64,000 bases of DNA. Source: Ampelomyces quisqualis. Lineage: Eukaryota; Ascomycota; Dothideomycetes; Pleosporales; Phaeosphaeriaceae. The position numbers and the translations under genes are program-made. Shown piece after piece: positions 1 through 11,468 of the stretch. The DNA is taken from assembly GCA_018398575.1 (NCBI GenBank), contig JAGTXZ010000002.1:436501-500500 (forward strand). Direction: 5' to 3'. Each line of letters opens with the position of its first letter. Position 1 is the stretch's first letter. Under the pieces are notes generated by a model that saw only the letters and a list, made by a program, of their open reading frames with translations, ran no database searches and had not been told where the DNA came from.

Positions 1-1
1 G

Positions 2-667
2 CTGAATGCACCTGCTACAGAGTTGGCAGCTGATTTGGCGCCGCAGATCGCAACGCGTCCTGCGCCCCCTCCTTCGTTCCGCACGTACAACAGGACGACG
101 ACAGCGGATGAGGCTGCCGCAGAGGAGCAGTTTCTCGAAAGCACTCCATGGGCGAACCCGCGTCATCCCTCCCACCAAGAAGCGCGTTACGGGCCAGGAC
201 CGTCGCGGATGCCGAGCTACCAAACACCAGCAGGGCAGCATCGCGTAGTTGACCTCACAGCTCCGAACGGTTCTGCCTCCACGATCGAGGCAAACTCGAA
301 TCCTCCATCGGCGAATACTTACACCAGCAACGGCCTTATACGCGAGTCAGAGTCACCCCTGTTGAACATGAAGAGGCATCCAGGAGACCAGGCAGCCTAT
401 ACTGATCTGGCAGGTTCTAATCCGCGAAACACTGGACCAATGGGACGAGATTCGTACGCGATGTTGTCGAGTCCAGCAGCGCAACACATGGAGTTACCAC
501 CAGAGCACCAGAACGGTCAACGCTGGGGTAGCCATACACGGCCTCCGGGTGCTGCACCTAATGCTGCTCCCTCCGGATCAGGCCGAGCAGACCCAGGGCG
601 TCTACCAATGGGCCAGCGGAATGGCCTCGGCGCAGTGAGTGTTGGGAATGGCATCTTCAGTCGATGA
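2..667 (+). CDS. C-terminal part of a low-complexity host protein (partial, 5' end outside window)
   Basis: The frame is open from the first bases of the window and stops at TGA 665-667, so about 221 residues of a longer protein or last exon are visible. An in-frame TTG at 23 is no reason to place a start there. The sequence is rich in Pro, Ser, Gly, Asn and Gln, with many Arg-Pro and Pro-Pro pairs, and ends in a Gly/Asn-rich tail finishing GNGIFSR. I see no catalytic motif, zinc finger or membrane segment; it looks like a disordered tail of the kind found on regulatory or scaffold proteins. Base composition is balanced and there are no RIP-type stops, so this is an ordinary, probably functional host gene. 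The family is not recognised. Confidence 0.75.
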   Translation: MNAPATELAADLAPQIATRPAPPPSFRTYNRTTTADEAAAEEQFLESTPWANPRHPSHQEARYGPGPSRMPSYQTPAGQHRVVDLTAPNGSASTIEANSNPPSANTYTSNGLIRESESPLLNMKRHPGDQAAYTDLAGSNPRNTGPMGRDSYAMLSSPAAQHMELPPEHQNGQRWGSHTRPPGAAPNAAPSGSGRADPGRLPMGQRNGLGAVSVGNGIFSR

Positions 668-1158
668 CACGTCTCCACCACTTTATTTAACGAGCTATTG
701 TTGTACGACTAATGTCAATCCTTTTCTTTGTCGAAATCTTTCTTCGGCGTCATCTGGGTTTTATTGACTTTTTATCTTTGCATTTATGATGGCGGATCTT
801 GTAAGGGCCCCATGGCATCGCATACGGCGGTGGACCACGAGATATCGCCTAAATGGCCTTTTTTTGAGCTTGCGAACCAGCTCCTGCATTGATACACCTC
901 CTTCAGTTCTTTTGTACCTATTCAGTCAACTGTAGCGCAGGCACGGGCTCCGGTGCTGCCCCGGGACGGCATTGATACCTTGCTGCAAACGAATGATACT
1001 GTAGCACCACTCGGTAGAAATAAATGATAGTATTTCTGATAACGTAAGCCAACATGAACACTAATCCCGCAACACTAAAGTATACGTGCGCACATTTCTA
1101 CTCAGGCCTAACAGCGACGTCGTTATTGCAAGCAACAAGCCCGTGGGAAACACAGGCC
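668..1158. other. 3' flank of the host gene, ordinary composition
   Basis: No gene is seen here. The stretch has mixed composition with normal CpA and TpG content and includes pyrimidine-rich runs just after the stop codon. An AATAAA hexamer at 1019-1024 could serve poly(A) addition, but it is about 350 bases past the stop and may be chance. The region ends where the sequence turns AT-rich, at about 1150-1165. Confidence 0.6.
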
Positions 1159-1191
1159 CAAGAGGTTAATAATAATACCTAGGTTAATAAT

Positions 1192-1924
1192 GTTAAGATT
1201 AAGTAATCTTACATTTGAATAGAATAAGTCATTTAACGTTAAGTAAAAAACTTAACAAAATAAGAGATAATTCCTAGTAACTATACTAGTTACAATAAAG
1301 TATAATAATATAATATTTAACTAAATATAAACTTAATGTTACTCTTAAAATAGAACTAGATATACACTTAACTAATCTAGCAATTATTAAGAAACTTAGG
1401 ACGTAATTTTTAGAAGAAGCTTATAAAAACTTTACTTAGTTTTACAACTACGTAATTAGTTTAGGCGCTAGACTATTATACTTAGTTATATCTAAAAGTA
1501 AATATTAAAGGCTCTTAATTCTAATTATAGAATTTTAAGTAGACCTAGTAATAGATAACATATAAATTACTTATAAGAAAACTAAAATTATAAAGCTCTT
1601 AATTAGCTAATATAGGTAAAAGTAATATAAAACTAGTAAAAATATAAAAGCTAGGGTCTAAAATCTAGTAATTAAATACTAAAATTAGTAAAGCTAGAAA
1701 CTAGAATCTAAAACTAGGTAGTAAATACCTAAGATTATATAACTAGCTATACTAAGCTACTAATAGTATAGGTAGCTAAGATCTAAAATTTTAGGTAACT
1801 AGTAGCTAAAATTAAGTATAAGTAATCTAGGCGTAATTTCTTAAGTATATATTAAGAAAGTTAGTTAGTATTAAATAAATTTATATATTTTATACTTTTT
1901 CTTTATTATCTACTATTTTTAACA
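1192..1924 (+). repeat. D repeat, copy 1 (solitary, about 733 bp)
   Basis: This is a diverged copy of the arms of element D. It begins TGTTAAGATTAAGTAATC and ends TTTTAACA, so its ends form a short inverted repeat. It matches 2873-3628 in direct orientation and 12380-12962 plus 42304-42476 in reverse. No convincing target-site duplication flanks it. It lies within 40 bases of the compositional boundary and could be a solo arm or the remnant of a deleted element. Confidence 0.65.
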
Positions 1925-2872
1925 GGTTATTAGCCTAGTAATTAAACTAAGATTAATTTTATAAATCTTATTAATTTTATAAATCTTTCTTAATACTAAA
2001 TTTATCTAAATCTAAATTAAAGAAAATAAAATAAAATAAAATAAACTTAAAAAAAAATAGGATTCAAAAAAATAAAAAAAGGAAAAAGAAATTACTTAAA
2101 ACAAGAAAACTTAGTTAATTAGATTAACTAAATTTACGAATTTAATCCTACTTAATTTAAATAATTATATTAATAAACTTACACTAAATAAAAAAACCTA
2201 ATTTAAATTTATTAAATTTGTTTATAGATAAATTTATCTATATTTTTAAGATTTATTTAATTAATAAACTTAATCTAAACTAATTGTAAAAATTTAATTA
2301 GGAAATTTTATCTAAATTTATTAAGTTAATATATTATAAATATTTATTTATAAGTTTTAAATTAAGAAGCTTTCTAGCTAATTAAATTATAAGACTTAGA
2401 ATCTTTAAATCTTAATAATAATAACTTTAGATAAATATTTTAAGGCTATTAGTAATAATAACAATTAGCTAATTCTAATTCATACCTAAGTTAAAATAAG
2501 AGCGAAAAGTACTATAATTTTACTAGTAAATAATTGTTCTTTAACTTAGATAAGAGACTATTCTACTACTTCTAAAATATAGTAAGCTCTTTCCAATTTA
2601 TATTATCTATAAGGCTTTTCTACAAAATTTCTTCTTCTTAAGAAGTTTTATAATCTAGAACTACTAACTTTTCGAATAAAAGAAGAATTTTTAAGTAATA
2701 TTAGATACTAAATAGATTTAGTAAAAAATCGGAATAGAAAGTAACAAAAACAAGTTATTTTAGCTTAGATACTTAATAGCCTAACTCTAAGATACTAAGA
2801 ATCTCTTACTTTTATAATTTTTTTTAATATAAATTCTATTAGTATTTAATAAGAAATACTATTTGCGAATTT
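1925..2872. other. AT-rich spacer between two D repeats
   Basis: No recognisable coding sequence is seen. The stretch is almost only A and T with purine-rich runs, including a short (AAAAT)n run at about 2025-2045. It could be the interior of a non-autonomous element bounded by D copies 1 and 2, or simply degraded transposon sequence. Confidence 0.4.
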
Positions 2873-3628
2873 TTTTAAAATTAAGTAATCTTATATTTTT
2901 ATAGAAAAACTAAGTTAACGTTAAGTTTAAAGCTTAACAAAATAAGAAATAGTTTCTAGCAACTGTACTAGTTAAAATAAAGTATAATAATATAATATAA
3001 AACTATAAACATAGTTTATATTAGTCTAGAGATAGGACTATATATACGCTAGCACTTATCTAGCAATTTTAAATAAACTAAACATATAATTTTTAAGAAA
3101 AGCTTATAAGAACTTAGCTTATTTTTAAGATTACGTAATTAATATACGCGCTAGACTAGCCTACTTAGTTATTTCTAAAGATAGATGTTAAAGAATCTTA
3201 ATTTTGATCCTAATATCCTAAAAAGGCCTAGTAACAGCTAGGATCTAAATTACTTATAAGAAGACTAAAATTATAAAGCTTATAATTACCTAGTACAGGT
3301 AAAACTAATATAAAACTATTTAAAACTAGCTAAAACTTAACGCTAGAGTGTAAAGCCTAGTAACTATTAAATAAAACTAGTAAAACTAGATATTAGTTAT
3401 AAGTTACTTGTTAAACTAGAAGCTAAACTCTTAAACTAGATAGCTTAAAGCTAAAACTAGAATACTAGTTTCTAGAAATTAGAAACTAAATAACAAGTAA
3501 ATAGAATTATAAAAAAGTCTAGAATTAGTAATCTAGATCTAATACTTAGAGTATATATTAAGGAGTTTAGTTAGTACTTAAAAAATAATAGTATAGTCTA
3601 TTTCTACTATTATCTATTATGTTTTATA
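2873..3628 (+). repeat. Element D, left 756-bp arm
   Basis: The outer end resembles TGTTAA-AATTAAGTAATC, altered by mutation, and the inner end lies near 3628. The reverse complement of this arm is found at 12380-12962 and, after the inserted A-outer element, at 42304-42476. Removing A-outer gives a right arm of 756 bp, the same length as this arm. Two equal, inverted arms around an interior of about 1.7 kb suggest a DNA transposon with long terminal inverted repeats. The superfamily is not recognised and no clear target duplication is visible. Confidence 0.65.
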
Positions 3629-4733
3629 AATTTAGTAGATATTTTAAGGTAGAAAGTTAGATATAGTAATAAGACATATCTGGCTAAAACTAATAAAAAG
3701 TAGTTAAAAACACTAGTAAGATAATAAAGGAATGTTATATTAGAAATAAATTAAATACTTATATAATAAGTTATTACTAGAACCTAAATCTAGATAAAAA
3801 GCTAGACTAATATAGAACTTAAAATAAGCTTAAAACTAAAAAATTCTTTCTAGAACTACTTAAGTAAATTAAAGTTATTAAAAATATAATACTTTTCTAA
3901 TAGCTATATAAAATAAAGTTAATAATATAGATAGAAATAAATAGGTAATATATAATAACACCTATAAAACAAAACTTAAAGCTAATATTATATTCGATTT
4001 TAAAAGTTTATAGCACATAATCTAGAACTAAAATCTATTTCTAGATTAAAGTTAAGTATATAAGATGACTAAACTATACTAAAGAATAAACTTTATAATT
4101 AATATAATTAGAATTAAAAGTGTTTGTTTTGTATATAATAGTATTTAGTCAAATATTAATAATTACTTATCAAACTGTTACTTAAAAAAAGATAAATTTA
4201 TTTTATTATAGATTTAGGTCTTAGAATCTTAAAATAATAGAGTAACTAATAAGTATAAAACTTTCTAGTAATTGTAAACTAGACTATATTACCTATATTA
4301 AAGTAAAGCTTTAGAATAATTAAAGTAAAAATATAATAGAAAAATCTAGAGACTACTTAGATAAAGTAGTAATAAGAATTTAAAGGCCTATTTCTTCTTG
4401 CTCTAGATATAATATTAAACTATAAAAAAAAATCTTAATATAGCTACTAGATTACGAAGCTCCAAAATATTTAAGAATAGATAAGAAGATTACTATACTC
4501 TTAAAGAATATAAAGCTAAAGTAGAAAACTAATCTAAAGAGAAGATAGAAACTACCGTAATAGATAATAGAGCTAAATTTATAAGTTATTAATTTTATAA
4601 GTTTATTAAATAATTTAGTACTATTTACTTATTATCTAGTTCTAATATATAAGAATAAAAAAGTTTTATATTAAGAATTAATAGAACTAAAAACAAAACT
4701 AGAAGAATACTATTATTCAGCTCTTATATCCTA
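3629..4733 (+). pseudogene. Element D interior, left part (degenerate)
   Basis: This is the left part of D's interior, interrupted by element C1 at 4734. Plus-strand frames with RIP-type stops can be followed for short distances, for example around 4440-4560 where Lys, Glu and Arg are abundant. No transposase triad or other known motif could be picked out. The five bases 4729-4733 (TCCTA) are the left target duplication of C1. Confidence 0.4.
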
Positions 4734-5015
4734 TATAAGAGGTTTGTATAGCAGCAAAGTTATAGAATAACAATAGTAGTACAGGTAGAAGTAAGTTAAT
4801 TCCTATTCTGCAATTTTAGTACAGAACTCTCCTTTTGTAGATACAACTAGACACGTATCCTTATAATAGAAATGCACTAGGCCTGCGCTAGCGTAGCGCT
4901 GTTAAGGCGCTAGGGCAGCTATACGCGTTTTATGCGTAAAGACGCTAGAGTAGCGTTGTTGTAGCGCAGGTGCGTTGCTGCGCAGCTAACAGCTTTACGC
5001 TATACTATTCTTATA
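4734..5015 (-). repeat. C1 LTR (3' LTR relative to pol)
   Basis: The 282-bp repeat pairs with 11469-11750. Its termini TATAAGAGG and TTCTTATA correspond to TGTAAGAGG and TCCTTACA in the other LTR, so both canonical TG and CA ends have mutated to TA. The core from about 4875 to 5000 is unusually GC-rich for the region, with many GCGC, GCTAGC and AGCGCT words. Confidence 0.9.
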
Positions 5016-5154
5016 ATTATTCTCTTCTCTCTAGAATTACTATTCTAGCAATTTGTATAATGTTAGGTTTATAGGTACGTACCTAACGTTATTGTTATAG
5101 AGCCTGTTTGCTGTATAGCTATTGTTGTGCCAAGACTAAAACTCTAGGTAAATC

Positions 5155-6297
5155 TAAGAGGCAGCTAGTAGCTATAGTAATAGTAGAAATATAGTAAAAC
5201 TTTATGTATATAATCTCTTCTGCTTCTTTAGTAACAATTGTATTATTCTACTACTATATTATCTACTAGCTCTACGCTGTTGCAACTACGTTATACCTAT
5301 ATTAATTACTATAAGCACTATACCTACTCTGCCTACTACCTCTACTATTCCTATAAGTAGTGTAACGCTAGCGTTACAACGTTACTAACCTAGTACTTAG
5401 GCTACGCCTGTTGCCTGCTGCAGTAGCGTCCCTAATATTAAGTTAGTAATTTTAATTTACCTCTACTACGCTAAGGGCTTAAGGCTTACTAGCACCTATT
5501 ATAACCTTATAGTTAGTAGCCTACGCTGCAGCCTCTGCTAGGGCAAGTAGAAGCCCTGCTCTAAGGTCTCTACCAATTTTATTAAGAGCTAGAATACTAT
5601 CTACTAGCAGCAGTAGCGCCTTACTACTAAGGAGAAGTCTAATCCTATTATAGTTAACGCGTAGGAGACGTTGCTGCGCTAGTAAACTAGCTTAGTAGAG
5701 CTTTTTCTACGCACAGAGGTTAAGTATAAAGGCTGTTATTAGCCTAAGAGTAATAAGATCTAGATTCTATAGGTTAAGGTAACTAACTACTTGTCTACTA
5801 CAGTAGAAGGTATCTTTAACCTGCTACAGGCTTAAGTAAGTTATTTTTCCTATTCCTTACAGTTGCTGTGCTAGCGTTCTAACAGCGTCTAGGCTAACCT
5901 TTCTCTACTTAGTAAGGCAGATACGCAGTCTAATTCTAACCTTAATCTAGAAGGGCAGAAGTCTTCTACTAGGTCTAAGCCTAGGTCTAAGGGTAGTAGT
6001 AGTAGTAAGGGTAGAAATAGGGATAAAACCCCTCTCTAAGAGAGCCCTAGCTCTATGCCTTCTTCTAAGAAGAAGGGCAAGGGCAAGGCTAAGGCTAAGG
6101 CTAAGGCTAAGGCTAAGCCTAAGGCTAAACCTAAGCCTAAGCCTAAGAGCAAGAAGCGCTTAGCTTTAGCTAGTCCTACTAAGGAGCCTGCGTCTAAGCG
6201 CGTTAAGGGCTTAGATCTATTAGGTTACCTAGTACGCGCTGCAACAGCGTTAGCAAGAAGCAAGGTCCTATTAGAGTTAGGTAATACTATCCTCTAG
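5155..6297 (+). pseudogene. C1 antisense accessory gene with C-x2-C-x6-C motif and Lys/Ala/Pro-rich tail
   Basis: This plus-strand frame lies opposite to gag-pol, between the integrase end (6513) and the LTR. One frame can be followed for about 380 codons, broken only by TAG and TAA of RIP type. At 5527-5559 it encodes Cys-Ser-Leu-Cys, six positions and Cys (C-x2-C-x6-C), as in half of a zinc cluster. Ser- and charged-rich sequence follows, then from 6055 a clean open stretch of 80 codons with a Lys-Ala and Lys-Pro repeat and a C-terminal Leu-rich segment. The 6055 ATG may be internal rather than the true start. The C-terminal part has a homologue in C2 (47145-47480), which supports it as a real gene of the family. 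Function unknown. Confidence 0.6.
6064..6150 (+). repeat. Hexamer repeat (AAGGCT)n coding Lys-Ala
   Basis: Units AAGGCT, AAGGGC and AAGCCT follow each other in frame within the C1 antisense gene and give the Lys-Ala and Lys-Pro run. The equivalent part of C2 has only a short Lys-Ala-Lys-Pro stretch, so the array differs in length between copies. Confidence 0.8.
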
Positions 6298-6464
6298 GAA
6301 TAGCAGGAGGAGAAGGCTAGGGAGCTTAGTAATAATTTACTAGGCTCTCTAAGCTTCTATAAGGGTAAGGAGAATAACAAGAACTTCCTAGAGTAAGACA
6401 GCATTTGTGCCTAGTTGCGTTATTAAGGTGCTAGCAGTGCGCTAGTAAGGCGCCTTTGTTTTCC

Positions 6465-6493
6465 TATATTTTTCCTTTTTTTTTTTTTTTTAT
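6465..6493 (-). repeat. Poly-T/poly-A tract after C1 pol
   Basis: A T-rich run (A-rich on the coding strand) lies just past the pol stop codon. At the same place in copy C2 there is a long 11-bp minisatellite, so this tract is probably the seed from which that array grew. Confidence 0.6.
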
Positions 6494-6512
6494 ATATTAA
6501 TTGTATAAGTAA

Positions 6513-9500
6513 TTAATCTCCTCTCTGGTTATACTTCTCTATAAGTAATTTGTCTATATCTTTTTAATTAACCTATTTGTTATATTCTAAGAGCTAGCCT
6601 TTCTATTTTACTAGGTAATTTACTAAACGCCTGTTACGCCTCTTTACTAACACAGCTTTAACCTTATAGCGTTATTATAGCTCCTTACTATTGTCTAGAT
6701 TAACAGGCCTAGGTAAAGTTAACTCTTCTCCTTTTCTAGCCACAAACAGCTAGAGCAAGAAGGTGTAGAATACTAGGTAGATTCTTATGTGCGATAGAAG
6801 TAAGATTCTAAAAGCTTATAATCTAATTTGCTCTTCTACTAGAAAGAGGCCTATCTAGCGCAGTAACAGCTTTCTACTAGCGCTGCGCAGGCGCAGATGC
6901 TTTGTTAATAAGAGGACTATATCCTCTAGTCTAAACTCTTAGAGCCTATATTTCTTGTTGTAATATTACTCCTAGTATTATAAGCTTTTGTTCTAGTAAT
7001 TAGCTAAAGCGTCCTAAGTTTGTATAAGCTTCTGCAACCTTTGTTTAATGCTAGGAACTTTAGTAGGCGCTGTTAGCTCGCAGTTAAGGCGCAGGTAGAA
7101 CCTATAGCAGGCAAAGAATAGAGATACTTCTAATATAGCCTGTCTAGTATTATTATATGTAAACTCTACTAGTAATAGAAGGTATACCTAATTATTAGGT
7201 TAATTGCCTACAAAAGCCCTTAAGTATTGCTCTAGCGTTTAATTTTAACGCTCTGTTTAGCTATCTGTTTACAGATAGAAGGCAGTGCTAAGCTAGCGCT
7301 TTACCTTTACTATAAAGTAGAAGTCTACCTAAAACTACAAAGTAAAGACACTTTCTTAGTCTAATATAATACCTTTAGGCAAGCTAAAGAATTGTACAAC
7401 GTATTCTAAAAACAGATCTACTAATTATAAGGTAGTAACTGTTTTTTGTGTAGGGATATACTTAGCTATTTTTATGTACCTATTAACTATAACAAGTATT
7501 GCGTTGTATACAACGCTGTAGCGCTTGGTAAGTAGTAGGCTTGTAACAAAATCTATTGTAATTTCTTGCTATAGTCTCTAAGGTTAAGAGAGCGCGTTTA
7601 ATACGCTAGCAGGGCGCTACTTAGGTAACTTTGTGCCTTGGTACACTAAGCAAGAGTTAATGTACTCCTTAAGCTCTTTTTTAAGCCTAGGCTAATAGTA
7701 GTATTAGGCTACAAGCTTAAGCGTTTTAGCTTACCTAAAATAGCTAGTAAGTAGATTGTTATAATATAGCTTAAGGAGCTTAGCCCTAAGGGCTGGCTCT
7801 AGTAGAATATACAATTAGTCCTTAAACTAAAGGCTACCTAAAGCGTTAAGCTTCTAGTGCCTTAGGCGTTTACTGTTGCCTTAACAGGCAGACGCTAGAG
7901 ATTTAACGTCCCTGCGTATTGCAACTACTTCTAGGTTATTCTGTTATACTTGTACACAGATCTTAAAGAAGGACTTAGAGAGTTTCTTATAAGCTAACCT
8001 CTCTAAGGCTGCAGCTCTTACTTGTAACTGCGTAACCCTTTAGGCTATTACTAGTCTACCTTTAGGAATCTTCTAATTAGGGCTATAGCTCCTAGCTGTT
8101 GCCTTAACGCTATGCGTTAGGCTTTGTAACTGCGTAACCCTATAGGTTATTACTAGTCTACTCTTAGAGTTCTCTTAATTAGGGCTGTAGCTTGTAGCTG
8201 TTGCCTTAACGCTGTGCGCTAGGCTTATAGAAACATCTTTATTAAGATGTAGAGTGCCTACTTACTGTTAAGCTGTTGTCTAGCTTCCTACTAACGCTAG
8301 CTCTTCCCTAGGTAGCTTAGCTTAGGTTTCTACTAGCTGTAACTTCTTTTGCAGTGCTAGCAATATGTCTAATAGTTAAACATCTAGCGTGTTACTGTTA
8401 TCTATAAGTTACCTTAAAGGCCTATTTGTAGAATTTGTCTTTCTAGACTAATACTTAATCTTAAAGTTATAAGCAGCTAGCTTTATAGCCTAGCTAGCCT
8501 GTCTCTTAGATAGGGTTAACGTGCCTATAAAGCTGCGTAGGTTGTTATAGTCTGTCTATATTTCTAGCTAAACTGCTAGCCCCTTAACATAGTAACGCTA
8601 GTGCTACACTACTACAACAATAGCGAGGAGCTCTAGGTTATATGTATAGTAGTTTCTTTCTATAGGCAAGAGTTTTCTTAACTAGAAGGCTATAGGGTGC
8701 TAGTTTCTATCTGCATAAAGTTAGGAGAAGATACCTGCTACCCTCTAGATAGAGGTATTAGTTTCTAGCTTAGATAGGAGCGTGTAGTTGTAGTGCTGCA
8801 GGACTAGCGCAGTTGCAAACCTGTTACAGAGCTAGCGCTTAGCCTTCTCTGCTGCGTTAGGCTAGTTAAAAGGACTAGACTTCTTCCCTTAAACTAATCC
8901 CTTTAAGAGATTAGTAATTAGGCTAATAATAACAGAAAAACCCTATATAAAGCGTTAATAGAAGTTTGCAAAGCCTAAAAAGACTTAAATATTCTTAAAG
9001 GATGTTAGCGTAGGCCAATTAATAACTGCGCGAACCTGTTCTAGATCTATTGTAACGCTGTTAAGGCGCATAATAAACCTTAAGAACTTAACTTAGTTAG
9101 TAGCAAAGGTATACTTTTTTAAGTTAATAAAAAGACTGTATTCTCTTAGCTTAGCAAGTACTTTTCTTACCTGTTCCTAATAATCCTCTCTCTTTTAAGA
9201 AAAGATTAGGATATTGTTAAGATAGATAACGCAAAAGATATCTAAATACAGGGCTAAGGCTCTGTTAATATACCTCTAAAACGTAGTAGGCGCGTTAGTT
9301 AGCCTAAAGGGCATAACTATGTACTTAAAGTAGCTGTATTACGTATAAAACGCTATCTTCTACTTATTGCCTTACTAGATCCTAATCTAGTAATACGCGT
9401 TCTTAAGATTAAGCTTAGTAAACTTTACTAATCTATAGAGCTAATTAAGAGTTTCTCTAATTAAGGGAAGGGCTAATCTATTCTTCTTAGTAACTTAATT

Positions 9501-10250
9501 AAGGCCTTAATAATCTACGCAAAGGCGTAGCATTCTATCTTTTTTAGGCACAAATAGGATAGGTGCTCCTGTAGGGCTTATACTTTCTTAGATCTAGCCT
9601 AGGCTTTACGCTGTTGCTAAGTAGTTGCGTAGTACGCTTAGCTTCTTTAGTAAGAGATTATAGAGCAGCCTATATAGAGCTATAGTTCCTTCTTCTAACT
9701 TAATAGCGTAGTTACCTCTATAGTGCTGCAGCAGCGCGTTAGCAGCGTTACTATTTGTAACGTCTTTAAAGTCCTTAAGTTTATTAGGCTATAATAGGCA
9801 TTTAGTAGAAGAGAATTATAGACTGCCTACTAGGACTGCGTACACGCTTAGCTTATTATAAAGAGATCCTACAAAGGTTTTTGCGTCTTTAACTCTTATT
9901 GTATTAGTGTTAAGCTTATAGCGCTACTGCTTTAACTTACAGTTAATAACAACGCGCCTTTCTTTTAGGCTTAGTAGACCTAAAATAACAGGTTGTGCTG
10001 CATTAGCAATCCTATATAGGATAGTAGTAAAGAACTTAGTTACGCCTTAGTTATCCTTTATTGTTAGATAAGCTTAATAAGCGTAGAAGCTAGGCATAGT
10101 GCTTGAGTTAAGTAAGTAGATAGTTAGTAGCGCAGCGCTGTTAATATAAGAAAGATCCTTAAGCAAGGTAACTCTCTTGTTAATAGTGCTAAGTTTTGCA
10201 CTGCAGTTAATTAGGATTTGTGTAGGCTGCGCAGCGCTATTGTTACGCAG
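6513..10250 (-). pseudogene. pol: C1 pol: protease, RT, RNase H, integrase, chromodomain
   Basis: Read from right to left, a protease-like segment (about 10170-9790) is followed by RT (about 9680-8880). There LFVPKKD, LRLCVDY and an FCVIYLNNILIFS block matching the YxDD box and its flank are visible. Next come RNase H (about 8870-8380), a linker with a 102-bp tandem duplication, and integrase (about 7950-6750). The last segment, about 6640-6513, reads as a chromodomain: RRLVNYLVK, KG, then EKYNQRGD before the stop TAA at 6513-6515. The YLDD aspartates have become Asn and dozens of TAG/TAA interrupt the frame. The length is normal for a chromovirus pol. Copy C2 shares the integrase and chromodomain. 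Confidence 0.85.
8023..8225 (-). repeat. 102-bp tandem duplication inside C1 pol
   Basis: The block starting TGTAACTGCGTAACCCT at 8023 repeats from 8125, a period of 102 bp or 34 codons, so the duplication keeps the pol frame. The two units differ mainly by transitions. It lies in the linker between RNase H and the integrase core. Confidence 0.75.
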
Positions 10251-11430
10251 CGTCCTAAGTACTTTAATACAATTCTCTTGTTATAGTAGAACTTAAGCTG
10301 TTAAGAGAAAGGCTCTTCTTAGGCCTACTTATTTTTTGTTTGTATTGCGTTTGAACTAGTAATAGAAGAAGAGCTGTTAAGCCTTAATCTACACTCTCTA
10401 GCCTAATAGCCTATCTTGCTGTAATAGTAGCATGCGTTAGTTAGCTTTAGGCTTAGGTTTGTAGTGCTAGCAATACAACGTTATAGAGCTGTTGCGTCTA
10501 GTTTAGGCTGCAAAGTTTTTCCTGTACCAGGTGTTTTGTGTGTGCAATAGTATAGTAATAGTATACTACTACTGCAGCATAAGTTGTCTTCTAGCGTTAC
10601 AGCGCGTTTAATAAGTTTTCTGCAGGTAGTAGAGAACTTAGTATAGTTAGAGAGGGCTACTTTAATCTCTAGGCAGAGTTTGCTGTATAAGTGTATTACT
10701 AGGTGTTTCTGTTTATAAGGGAGATTTACCTGATTTTCTAAAGTAGATAGATAGGCTGCAAATTTGTTTACAGTTTAGCTATCCTTTTAGGATACCTTTT
10801 AATACTATATAGTAACTTAAAGCTTCCTATTTATAGGGCTCTTAATCTAATTAAGTAGAAAGGATATTATGTTGCGCTACGCTAGCGTTTTACTATTATC
10901 TTTCTATTCCCTCTATATCTATATTTGTTAAAACGTAGTTTGTAGGTATTAGAGGGTAAAGGTAATCTTTTAATCCTTAAGCTAGAAGGCTAAGGAGTCT
11001 AATTAAAAGGCAATAGATAGCCTAGCCTTAAAGTCCTAATACTCTCTAATTTCCTTGCCTTTAAAGACAGGGATTTTCTTAATCTTTGGCCTGCGTCTTA
11101 GTAGCGCTAATAGGTTAAGTTAGGGGCGTCGCGCTAGTAGAGACGTGTTGCGTCCAACTAGGGGGGTTAGTAGATTTGTTTTATTTAGGGCGCCTAAGGG
11201 CTGTTTAGAAGGTAAGAGAGGTTATTTATCTGCTAATAATTGCTCCTATTAGCGTACTTCCTCTTCTAGAGTCTAGATCTTAGCTTGCTTCTTAAGTTCT
11301 TGGCACTAGCGCTTTAGCTGCGCTAAGCGTTTGCCTAGGCTAAGCATTAATTCCTTATTAGGAGTGTTTTCCCTTAATAGATTAGCTGGTAGGCTTAGGA
11401 GCAGATCCTAATCTATTGTTATTAGGTAAC
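10251..11430 (-). pseudogene. gag: C1 gag with damaged CCHC zinc knuckle
   Basis: The minus-strand frame begins near the right LTR with a coiled-coil-like stretch rich in Leu, Glu, Gln and Lys (about 11350-11230), continues through a gag core, and reaches a zinc knuckle at 10391-10432. The spacing is C-x2-C-x4-H-x4-C, but the second Cys and the His positions read Tyr, each one RIP transition away (TGY to TAY, CAY to TAY). The protein would package element RNA in the cytoplasmic particle. The exact start and the gag-pol junction are not resolved. Confidence 0.65.
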
Positions 11431-11468
11431 TAGGCCGCTATTCTTTTGCAAGGTAGAGGAATTAAAAC

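Noticed and set aside
6..248. Short frames overlapping the host gene on both strands (6-248 plus, 15-227 minus)
   Set aside because: They are out-of-frame shadows of the longer frame 2-667, which is open through the window edge.
1187..1929. D copy 1 as a solo LTR with target duplication
   Set aside because: The flanks AATAA and GGTTA do not match, so a simple solo-LTR insertion is not supported.
5834..5860. GTAAGT...TTACAG, an intron-like segment in the C1 antisense gene
   Set aside because: At 27 bases it is too short for a fungal spliceosomal intron, and the frame is open across it apart from RIP stops.
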